Assembly (NCBI GenBank): GCA_027077185.1
Contig: JALTGJ010000464.1
Location: forward strand, 1 to 6,233
Direction of reading: 5' to 3'
Length of the DNA: 6,233 nt
From: Spirochaetales bacterium
Lineage (GTDB): Bacteria > Spirochaetota > Spirochaetia > B11-G9
The notes beneath the pieces are model-generated. The model ran no database searches. It was not told the origin of the DNA and saw only the letters and a program-made list of their open reading frames with translations. Numbering within the stretch: position 1 is the stretch's first letter; each line of letters opens with the position of its first letter. A program made the position numbers and the translations under genes. Below, piece after piece: positions 1 to 5,322 of the stretch.

Positions 1-1180
1 CCAGGCTTGTCTTAAAGTGCTCATTGGTGACTATAAGGCAAATGTGAACAGGAGACATCATAACACCCATAAAGCCAAATGAAAAGGCCAGAGATACTGT
101 GGATAAAATTTGTACCAGAGAAGGATCGTGTCCAAGAAGAGATATTGCTATAGGTATTGAAGCTCCTGCAAATCCAACTGTAATTCCTGTTGTCAGACCA
201 CTGACAAAGGGTATTATCATTATAAGTGCAATAATAGGTATTCCCCAGTTATCAAGTTCCATTCTCATTTGATCCATAAGAAGAACTCCATCAGGAAGTC
301 TTGATTCAATAAATGCGCCATATATACCAACCAGCATAACAATAAAAACCATAATTAATGGTTTTTTGTTAATTATTATTTTTTTCCATGCTGTAAACGG
401 GAGAGGGCGCTGGATCTGGAGTAGTATGATTGCACTCAGCAAGCCAATTATCATGGGCAGGTATTTACTAAAATTAGAGATTGAAGGGATAAATATTAAA
501 ATTGCTGCATAAACCAGTATAACAATAATTATTGGCAGAACGAGTTTAATTATCCCTTTTTCTGCCTTTTCTTTGTCACTTTCCTGATTTTTCACCTTTC
601 GGAGTAGAAAAAAGTATCCGGTAGCTATTGCTGCAGCAGTCATAGGCAGCCCAAGAAGAAAAAGCTGCCAGATTGGGAGGTCGGCTATATCAGAAGTTAG
701 TATTAGGCCAGGGTAAAGAGGCCATGTATATTCCCATATATGCCGGAACCAATAGTTAATTTTTGTTTTTAAAACAGGGTCGATTATATTTTTTTCATCA
801 CAGTCGTCTACCAGAGGAGCTGAAAATATTGCTCCTCCGGGCATGGGCAGCAGCCCTATTATGGCTGGAAGAACAGCAATCGCCCCTTTAACAGACAGTT
901 TTACTTTTATTGAATTAACAAGATCTTCCATTATTCCGGCTCCGGCCATTTGGGACGAAAGCCATATGACAAGGAAAATTATTGCTGAAAGTCCTGCATT
1001 GTCAATACTGTAAAATCTACTCCATGTAATGGAAACAATTGTGCCGGCTGAATGTCCTGACCAGAGTGCAAGTGCAACTGTACCGGCAAGAATAGAGAGT
1101 GCAAGGTTTTTTAATAGTTTATTGAAAACTAAAATAATGCTTAGAGATATTAATATCTTTACAAGTACAGGAATTACCAT
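1..1180 (-). CDS. DUF401 family multi-pass membrane protein (3' end cut by window edge)
   Basis: The reading frame is open from ATG at 1180 to the left edge (393 codons, no stop), so only a short C-terminus is missing if the usual length of about 400 residues holds. The protein is very hydrophobic, with roughly ten membrane segments and a charged loop near residues 205-225. Two stretches look diagnostic of DUF401: the LPMPGGAIFSAPLVDD segment (residues 111-126) and MMSPVHICLIVTNEHF (374-389); a glycine-rich SGLTTGITVGFAGASIP stretch sits at 327-343. Known of the family: predicted permeases resembling the GntP/ion-transporter superfamily, with no proven substrate. The start is supported by AGGA (1191-1194), 10 nt upstream. 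It lies 12 nt after the SPFH gene stop, implying one transcript. The family call is confident; transport activity is inferred. Confidence 0.85.
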   Translation of the reverse strand, partial: MVIPVLVKILISLSIILVFNKLLKNLALSILAGTVALALWSGHSAGTIVSITWSRFYSIDNAGLSAIIFLVIWLSSQMAGAGIMEDLVNSIKVKLSVKGAIAVLPAIIGLLPMPGGAIFSAPLVDDCDEKNIIDPVLKTKINYWFRHIWEYTWPLYPGLILTSDIADLPIWQLFLLGLPMTAAAIATGYFFLLRKVKNQESDKEKAEKGIIKLVLPIIIVILVYAAILIFIPSISNFSKYLPMIIGLLSAIILLQIQRPLPFTAWKKIIINKKPLIMVFIVMLVGIYGAFIESRLPDGVLLMDQMRMELDNWGIPIIALIMIIPFVSGLTTGITVGFAGASIPIAISLLGHDPSLVQILSTVSLAFSFGFMGVMMSPVHICLIVTNEHFKTSL

Positions 1181-1192
1181 TTCATTGTTGTC

Positions 1193-2380
1193 CTATTGAT
1201 CTTTTTTTGCTGAAAGTTTATCTGAAATATTCATAAATGCCTCAAGACCGATAGCATCAAAGGGGTTTGTGGGTGAACCATCTCCGTTTCCGAATATCAT
1301 TACTTCAGGCAGCTTGATTTTGGCCATTTCAGTTGCAACCCCAATGGCTGTTTCTTTATCAATTTCGGCTTTATCTTTTGGAGTTAAACCTGCCTGAACC
1401 AGTAATGTAGCTCCTTTTGCTTCAGATTCTTTTTGAAGTAGATTTGCAGCTGCATCTTCTTCAGCTTTCTGTCTGTTAAGTTTAGATACCTCAAACTCTT
1501 TTTGCGCCTGGGTAACAGCTTTTATTTTAATAACTTCTTCTTCAGCTCTGGCAACAGCTATACGGGCCTTCCCCTGTTCCTCTGCTGTAATTGCATCCTG
1601 CTTCGCTTTCTCTGCATTTGCCTGGGCCACAATTCTTTGCTGTTCAGCTTCTTTTTTCTTTCCAATCAGTGCGTCTATTGTTGAATCAAAATCAATATCT
1701 TTAATTACAAACTGAAGAACTTTTATGTTGTAACGTAATAGAGGTGATATTTTTCTTACAACAGCTTTTCCGGAAGCATCATACTTAACTTTAACAGTTC
1801 TTTCTATAAATTCTTTACCCTCAATATTAGTGTATATATGTTCATCCGCAGTAGTTTCAAATATACCCCGTCTAATCTGTTCTTCCGCCAGAGTTGTAAA
1901 TTCAGATCTTCTTGTAGAATAGGATTCTTCTGCTTTCATTAAAGTTGCAGTCTGCATTAAAGCTTCAGTTATTACCTGCCTTATAAGGTCGCTTTGAACC
2001 TTTTCATAGGATTTAAAATCCTGGTGAAGCAGGAGCTGATCTTCTTCTTTTAACGATAATCTGAATTTAATTGAACCTGAGATATCAGCAGTTCCACCAT
2101 CATTAAAACGAACTTTAATGGTATCAGCAGCTTCTCCGGAACCTCCTTCAAGATCAGATTTACTAAAATAATTCATATCAGATATTTGGTAGGTAGTTAC
2201 ATTCCCAAAGAATTTTCCGTACATTCCCGGTTTGTCATGAATAGACATCTTACCGGTTACAGCAGCCTGCATAATCTGATAATATCCGGATTTATTTGTA
2301 GATACCAGGTAACTGGAAAATGTAAATGCTATTCCTCCCAGGACAATCAGAAGAACTACAATGCTTATCATCTTTTTCAT
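1193..2380 (-). CDS. SPFH/band-7 (prohibitin/stomatin/flotillin-like) membrane protein
   Basis: A 395-residue protein. One N-terminal membrane anchor (about residues 5-25) is followed by an SPFH/band-7 domain (about 33-243). Next comes a long Ala/Glu/Lys/Gln-rich helix (about 241-328) that should form a coiled coil, and then a short tail with LPEVMIFGNG (357-366). This order is typical of prohibitin- and flotillin-type scaffold proteins, which assemble into large membrane-bound oligomers and organise partner membrane proteins. The partner here is most simply the DUF401 permease encoded 12 nt downstream. I place the start at ATG 2380: GAGGAG at 2388-2393 lies 7 nt upstream of it. A longer frame from TTG 2401 would begin upstream of the predicted transcription start, and ATG 2386 is only 1-2 nt from the Shine-Dalgarno. 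The SPFH assignment is strong; the exact subfamily is not resolved. Confidence 0.88.
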   Translation of the reverse strand: MKKMISIVVLLIVLGGIAFTFSSYLVSTNKSGYYQIMQAAVTGKMSIHDKPGMYGKFFGNVTTYQISDMNYFSKSDLEGGSGEAADTIKVRFNDGGTADISGSIKFRLSLKEEDQLLLHQDFKSYEKVQSDLIRQVITEALMQTATLMKAEESYSTRRSEFTTLAEEQIRRGIFETTADEHIYTNIEGKEFIERTVKVKYDASGKAVVRKISPLLRYNIKVLQFVIKDIDFDSTIDALIGKKKEAEQQRIVAQANAEKAKQDAITAEEQGKARIAVARAEEEVIKIKAVTQAQKEFEVSKLNRQKAEEDAAANLLQKESEAKGATLLVQAGLTPKDKAEIDKETAIGVATEMAKIKLPEVMIFGNGDGSPTNPFDAIGLEAFMNISDKLSAKKDQ

Positions 2381-2387
2381 TTTCATA

Positions 2388-2393
2388 CTCCTC
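2388..2393 (-). promoter_or_regulatory. Ribosome binding site of the SPFH gene (decides its start)
   Basis: The minus strand reads GAGGAG, 7 nt before ATG 2380. The site overlaps the codons of the longer TTG-initiated frame and is too close to ATG 2386, so it argues for initiation at 2380. Confidence 0.75.
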
Positions 2394-2401
2394 ACTTTCA
2401 A

Positions 2402-2430
2402 AGTATAACAGAGCTCTCTCTCTTTTTCTA
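2402..2430 (-). promoter_or_regulatory. Predicted sigma-70 promoter of the SPFH-DUF401 unit
   Basis: On the minus strand a -35 TAGAAA (2430-2425, 4 of 6 consensus) and a -10 TATACT (2407-2402, 5 of 6) are separated by 17 nt. Transcription would begin near 2394, giving a leader of only about 14 nt that starts right at the Shine-Dalgarno. The spacer contains a (CT)5 dinucleotide tract on the plus strand (2414-2423) and an AGAGCTCT palindrome (2410-2417). Confidence 0.5.
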
Positions 2431-2459
2431 TTGACTTTGCATATACAATTTTTTATTTT
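2431..2459 (+). promoter_or_regulatory. Predicted sigma-70 promoter of the CoA-binding protein gene
   Basis: TTGACT (2431-2436, 5 of 6) and TATTTT (2454-2459, 4 of 6) are separated by exactly 17 nt. Transcription would begin near 2466, giving a leader of about 54 nt. A second candidate -10, a perfect TATAAT at 2474-2479, lies just downstream but lacks a good -35. The -35 directly abuts the -35 of the divergent SPFH promoter. Confidence 0.5.
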
Positions 2460-2519
2460 AGCATGAAATGATATATAATTGCTAAATAGAGTAAAATTTA
2501 ATTTTGTCCGGAGAATTTT

Positions 2520-2909
2520 ATGAATAAAGATACATCGGTTGTTGTCCTTGGTGCCAGCCCTAAGGCAAACCGGTATTCCAATATGGCAGTAAGACAGCTT
2601 CTTAGTAATGGATACAGGGTAATACCTGTAAATCCTGGTCATTCAGAAATTGAAGGTCTTGATACAGTGGCACATTTGAATGATATAGAAGAGAATGTAC
2701 ATACTCTTACTTTGTATCTAAGTCCCCAATGGAGTGAAAGGATTGAGGAGGATATTATTAGTCTGAATCCCGGCAGAGTAATTTTTAATCCCGGAACTGA
2801 ATCCAATATATTAAAAAAATCGTTGAAGAAGTCAGGTATTCCATATATTGAAGCCTGTACACTTGTTATGCTGAGTACTGGTCAATTTATTAACACCCGG
2901 ATTAATTGA
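2520..2909 (+). CDS. CoA-binding domain protein (YccU-type, CoA_binding_2)
   Basis: A 129-residue soluble protein that is a single Rossmann-type CoA-binding domain. The nucleotide-binding turn is VVVLGASPKANRYS (residues 7-20), with VIPVNPG at 34-40 after the second strand, VIFNPGTES at 87-95, and the family-typical C-terminal EACTLVMLSTGQF (111-123). These match the small stand-alone family that includes E. coli YccU (about 137 residues). Its members resemble the CoA-binding domain of succinyl-CoA synthetase alpha but lack the ligase part, and their role is unknown; binding of CoA or a related nucleotide is expected. The ATG at 2520 has CGGAGA (2509-2514) upstream at good spacing. The gene stands alone, with its own promoter region and 186 nt to the next gene. 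Slightly short but apparently complete. Confidence 0.88.
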   Translation: MNKDTSVVVLGASPKANRYSNMAVRQLLSNGYRVIPVNPGHSEIEGLDTVAHLNDIEENVHTLTLYLSPQWSERIEEDIISLNPGRVIFNPGTESNILKKSLKKSGIPYIEACTLVMLSTGQFINTRIN

Positions 2910-2940
2910 TCATAGTATATTATGAAAAGAATAGTATGAT
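2909..2940. repeat. Imperfect inverted repeat just after the CoA-binding gene
   Basis: The two arms, 2909-2918 and 2931-2940, pair over nine positions with one G/G mismatch around a 12-nt loop. The left arm begins at the last base of the TGA stop codon. The stem is AT-rich and is not followed by a T tract, so it may stabilise the 3' end of the mRNA or be chance in AT-rich DNA. Confidence 0.3.
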
Positions 2941-2960
2941 AAAATATAACAGTATTTACA

Positions 2961-2988
2961 ATTACTGATAAAAGTAATATTTATTTTT
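2961..2988 (+). terminator. Weak candidate intrinsic terminator of the CoA-binding gene
   Basis: ATTACT (2961-2966) and AGTAAT (2973-2978) form a perfect 6-bp stem around GATAAA, followed by a T-rich stretch through 2988. The stem has only one G-C pair, so it would be a poor terminator alone. It is nested inside a larger inverted repeat, AGTATTTA (2951-2958) with TAAATACT (2990-2997). Confidence 0.3.
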
Positions 2989-3082
2989 CTAAATACTTAC
3001 TGTATATGTAAATAAGAAAACAATGTTTTATAAGATAATTGGCATATTTATTGCTTATCTTTACTTGTAAGTTTAAAAAAAC

Positions 3083-3088
3083 AGGCGG
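3083..3088 (+). promoter_or_regulatory. Ribosome binding site of the polyprenol-kinase-family gene (decides its start)
   Basis: AGGCGG lies 7 nt before ATG 3096 and matches five of six bases of the ideal AGGAGG. The in-frame TTG at 3039 has no comparable site, so the shorter protein is preferred. Confidence 0.65.
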
Positions 3089-3095
3089 TTTATAT

Positions 3096-3701
3096 ATGTC
3101 CGATGCTGCTATGCTTGGTCGCTCTGCATCAAAGAAGGAACTACATACTGAATTATTAAGAAAGTCTATTCATATGATGGTAGCTTTTGTTCCTACTTTT
3201 GCAAGATTTAATCTTTTATTAACATTTTTTGCTCTCTCAGGGGCTGTCTTTTTATATTCATATGCTGAATTTATGCGTATAAAAGGGATAAGAGTTCCCT
3301 TTATATCAAATATAACCAGTAGTGCATCACGTAGTAAAGATCGGGATTTCGTTTTGGGACCAGTTACCCTTGCTCTGGGTGCTCTTATGGCCTTAATTCT
3401 ATATCCTGAACCGGCAGCGGCTGTTGCAATATATGCTCTGGCATTTGGCGATGGTTTTGCAAGTCTGTTTGGAAAACTATTTGGGCGCAGAGTTATACCT
3501 TTTTCAGGGGGAAAAACTTTTGCAGGTTCCAGTGCCTGCCTTATATCTGTTTTTCTTGTTACTCTGTCAATTTCCGGATCAGTAAAAGCTGCCGTAATAA
3601 TTTCTATTGCAACAACATTTATAGAAGTAATACCGTCTGGTGATTTAGATAATATGCTTATTCCTGTTGGAACCGGATTAATAGCTGCTTTAATAATGTA
3701 G
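3096..3701 (+). CDS. Dolichol/phytol kinase-family integral membrane protein (CTP-dependent polyprenol or diacylglycerol kinase type)
   Basis: A 201-residue protein with about six or seven membrane segments. Family signatures appear in order: an amphipathic ELLRKSIH (residues 19-26); GPVTLALGA (88-96); the core FGDGFASLFGKLFGRR (117-132) with GKTFAGS (139-145); and a C-terminal E177 followed by DLDNMLIP (183-190). This arrangement is shared by dolichol kinase (SEC59), phytol kinase (VTE5) and related bacterial proteins often labelled phosphatidate cytidylyltransferase. The proven members phosphorylate a lipid alcohol using CTP. The substrate here cannot be told from sequence; a polyprenol, diacylglycerol or similar lipid is plausible. 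The start at 3096 follows AGGCGG; an upstream in-frame TTG at 3039 would add 19 residues without a ribosome site. The 3' end stops one base short of the convergent neighbour. Confidence 0.82.
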   Translation: MSDAAMLGRSASKKELHTELLRKSIHMMVAFVPTFARFNLLLTFFALSGAVFLYSYAEFMRIKGIRVPFISNITSSASRSKDRDFVLGPVTLALGALMALILYPEPAAAVAIYALAFGDGFASLFGKLFGRRVIPFSGGKTFAGSSACLISVFLVTLSISGSVKAAVIISIATTFIEVIPSGDLDNMLIPVGTGLIAALIM

Positions 3702-3702
3702 C

Positions 3703-4506
3703 TCAGGTCCATTGATATATTTTATTTATTTTGTATGAAAAAAGTAGTATTCCACCAGCCATATTTATGATAGCTGTGTAGCTTATCCAGCTGGGGATGA
3801 GATAAAAAAGCACTTCGTTGGATAATGCTACCATTCCAGTAGCAAGAGCCAGAAATAAATATTCATTATTATTATTTTTTAGAGAAGCAATAATAAAATT
3901 AAAAAATGCAAATATTTGAAGCAGAATAAAAACAATATTCATTCCATATTCTGTACCTGTCCCTTTTAAAAGAATAATATTTGTCTCAAAAAGATCTATA
4001 GGAATGGATGAGGATAGGATAAAGGAGACTAATATTATGATAAATAATGAAGTTTTTTGCTTTCTGAATGCTATTCCTGTTGCAAATAAACCTGCAGAAA
4101 ATAAGCAGAGTATGGTAACAATTTTTCCAAAATAAAAAATTCTGGTGACTGTGGCAGATAAATATGCAGGGTAGCCTAAAAATCCATCAATTAGGAAGAC
4201 ACTTCGAAAAGAGGTAAATGACAGGGCAAGGATTCCCAGACTGAAAAAGAATATTTCAGGTGAAGCAATTTTTTTAAAAAATATTCTTAATAGTAGGCCG
4301 GAGACAAAAGCCAGCAGTGTCTTTGCAAAAATCAGATATAATATAGAGAATGGTGAGTAATTATTTGTTAGAGTTTCAGTGAAATTAATATTTGCCCCAT
4401 CACTAACCTTAACGTAGAAGAAGATTATGACAGATATTATTCCTATCAGTAACAGTGCTGCAATAAAAATGGCAATTTGTGTTGCATTGGTTCGAAATGG
4501 TTTCAT
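3703..4506 (-). CDS. Unassigned eight-helix integral membrane protein
   Basis: A 267-residue protein that I do not recognise. It shows eight likely membrane helices: about residues 11-32, 55-77, 84-106, 122-146, 152-170, 188-208, 215-237 and 240-259. A polar extramembrane loop (33-53) follows the first helix. Loops contain notable polar stretches: RSVFLIDGFLGYPAYLSATVTRIFYFGK (100-128, spanning a loop and the next helix start) holds R101, D107, R122 and K128, and KNNNNEY lies at 210-216. There is no kinase, ATPase or cyclase domain, so a bare membrane sensor, transporter or structural protein are all possible. ATG 4506 is the only start available: an in-frame TAA lies upstream with no intervening start codon. 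No Shine-Dalgarno is visible, and the predicted promoter places transcription start on the ATG. It converges on the kinase-family gene with one base between stops. Confidence 0.8.
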   Translation of the reverse strand: MKPFRTNATQIAIFIAALLLIGIISVIIFFYVKVSDGANINFTETLTNNYSPFSILYLIFAKTLLAFVSGLLLRIFFKKIASPEIFFFSLGILALSFTSFRSVFLIDGFLGYPAYLSATVTRIFYFGKIVTILCLFSAGLFATGIAFRKQKTSLFIIILVSFILSSSIPIDLFETNIILLKGTGTEYGMNIVFILLQIFAFFNFIIASLKNNNNEYLFLALATGMVALSNEVLFYLIPSWISYTAIINMAGGILLFSYKINKIYQWT

Positions 4507-4512
4507 GCTTAT

Positions 4513-4542
4513 ATAGTAAACGTAAAATTAACATAAGGTCAA
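4513..4542 (-). promoter_or_regulatory. Predicted promoter of the eight-helix membrane protein gene
   Basis: On the minus strand TTGACC (4542-4537, 5 of 6) and TACTAT (4518-4513, 4 of 6) are spaced by 18 nt. Transcription start seven bases below the -10 would fall on base 4506, the A of the start codon, suggesting a leaderless message. Confidence 0.4.
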
Positions 4543-4618
4543 AAGTATATAAGCTTTTTTATAGGAGAAATATAAAAATAGCTATAGGGACGGCCAACTT
4601 TCTTCGATAATCAATACT

Positions 4619-4624
4619 GGGAGG
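4619..4624 (+). promoter_or_regulatory. Strong ribosome binding site of the DUF2259-like gene
   Basis: GGGAGG lies 8 nt before ATG 4633. It is the strongest Shine-Dalgarno in the window and fixes the start of the secreted protein. Confidence 0.75.
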
Positions 4625-4632
4625 ATCTCAAA

Positions 4633-5316
4633 ATGAAGAAAATTTTAGTGGCAGTAGTTTTTTCTCTATGTACTTCATTTATTTTTTCAGGAGAAATAGC
4701 ACAGTATATAAATCTGGGGTTTTCCAGTAATTCAAAATATTTTATGTTTGGTCAATATGGAATTAGTTCTGAGAACACAAAAGCTTTTGCAGAAAGCTAT
4801 ATAGTTGATGTTGCCAGGAATATCTTTATAAAAGATGGTGTAAGCAAACGAGTATTTGACGATAAAATTTTGCCTGGTCAGGAAGGACTTGGCGGATTAC
4901 TGGCAATTTTAGAAAAATCTGCAGATATTATCGAAAAAACGGGAATTAATCATATTTCAACAGGAAGGGTTGTATATCTTCTTGTTAATGGTGAAGAACC
5001 AAAAGAAAGGCTTGAATTTCGTGATTTTTATAAAGGTGATTCCTATACTGTAACATTAATTCAGGAAAAATTTGGAACTGACAATAGTGTAAGCTCTTCA
5101 TTCCATATTAATCTCTCTATTACAGATAAAATGGATAGAGTCAAAACTTATACAATAGGGCTTCCCGATTTCAAAAGAAAGGATGTTACTGCTTACAGAA
5201 TTAAGCAGGTTCTGTTTACCCCTTCAGAAGAGGGAATTGTTTTTGTGATTGAGAAGGAAATGAATGGTTCAAAAGGTAAAACTATACGATATATGGTAGA
5301 AACACTGGTTTTTTAG
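4633..5316 (+). CDS. Predicted secreted protein, DUF2259-like
   Basis: A 227-residue protein with a classical N-terminal signal peptide: a Lys-Lys start, hydrophobic core at residues 4-18 and likely cleavage near 19-21. The mature part opens with YINLGFSSNSKYFMFGQYG (25-43), resembling the LGFSPDGRYFAF motif of DUF2259 and of beta-propeller blades. It continues with ESYIVDVARN (54-63). A similar pattern, KQVLFTPSEEGIVFVIE (191-207), closes the protein, so it may be built of beta-sheet units. DUF2259 members are predicted periplasmic or exported proteins of unknown function. A cysteine at residue 13 is not in a good lipobox (Leu, not Gly/Ala/Ser, precedes it), so I favour a soluble exported protein over a lipoprotein. 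Start is fixed by GGGAGG (4619-4624). It converges on the symporter gene with a 6-nt gap. The family call is tentative. Confidence 0.72.
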   Translation: MKKILVAVVFSLCTSFIFSGEIAQYINLGFSSNSKYFMFGQYGISSENTKAFAESYIVDVARNIFIKDGVSKRVFDDKILPGQEGLGGLLAILEKSADIIEKTGINHISTGRVVYLLVNGEEPKERLEFRDFYKGDSYTVTLIQEKFGTDNSVSSSFHINLSITDKMDRVKTYTIGLPDFKRKDVTAYRIKQVLFTPSEEGIVFVIEKEMNGSKGKTIRYMVETLVF

Positions 5317-5322
5317 AAATAT

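Larger units (their letters stand above)
2910..3095. other. AT-rich intergenic region with nested inverted repeats
   Basis: This 186-nt region is the longest gene-free stretch in the window. It holds the repeats at 2909-2940 and 2951-2997, a small AAAAC-AAT-GTTTT hairpin (3017-3029), and repeated TTACTG/CAGTA words (2950-2954, 2962-2967, 2998-3003). It must contain the promoter of the kinase-family gene. I see only weak boxes, for example TTGGCA at 3039-3044 without a convincing -10, so I do not call a promoter. No small coding frame with a ribosome site is evident. Confidence 0.5.
4507..4632. other. Divergent intergenic region
   Basis: This 126-nt region separates two divergent genes. The left part is AT-rich and carries the minus-strand promoter. 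For the plus strand the clearest box is TATAAA (4571-4576), with no recognisable -35. From 4581 to 4625 the base composition changes to a more G/C-rich leader containing GGGACGGCC (4587-4595) and ending in a strong ribosome site. I recognise no known riboswitch in it. Confidence 0.4.

Noticed and set aside
1502..1684. A 60-codon plus-strand open frame
   Set aside because: Phe/Cys/Leu-rich translation is the antisense shadow of the Lys/Glu-rich coiled coil of the SPFH protein.
2186..2434. An 82-codon plus-strand open frame
   Set aside because: Antisense to the SPFH N-terminus and its promoter, with no start signal.
2292..2642. A 116-codon minus-strand open frame
   Set aside because: It crosses the divergent promoter region and overlaps both the SPFH and CoA-binding genes out of frame; no domain or ribosome site.
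3017..3029. AAAAC-AAT-GTTTT hairpin
   Set aside because: Five-bp, almost all A-T stem with a three-base loop and no T tract; likely chance in AT-rich DNA.
3039..3095. N-terminal extension of the kinase-family protein from TTG 3039
   Set aside because: No ribosome site before the TTG, whereas ATG 3096 has AGGCGG at 7 nt and starts a normal-looking N-terminus.
3170..3712. A 180-codon minus-strand open frame
   Set aside because: It lies antisense inside the kinase-family gene, whose motifs are clear. The antisense protein has no recognisable domain and no ribosome site, and it would overlap the convergent membrane protein gene.
4660..4671. Lipoprotein lipobox at Cys13 of the DUF2259-like protein
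   Set aside because: The residue before Cys is Leu, and the hydrophobic core continues past it to a better signal peptidase I site near residue 20.
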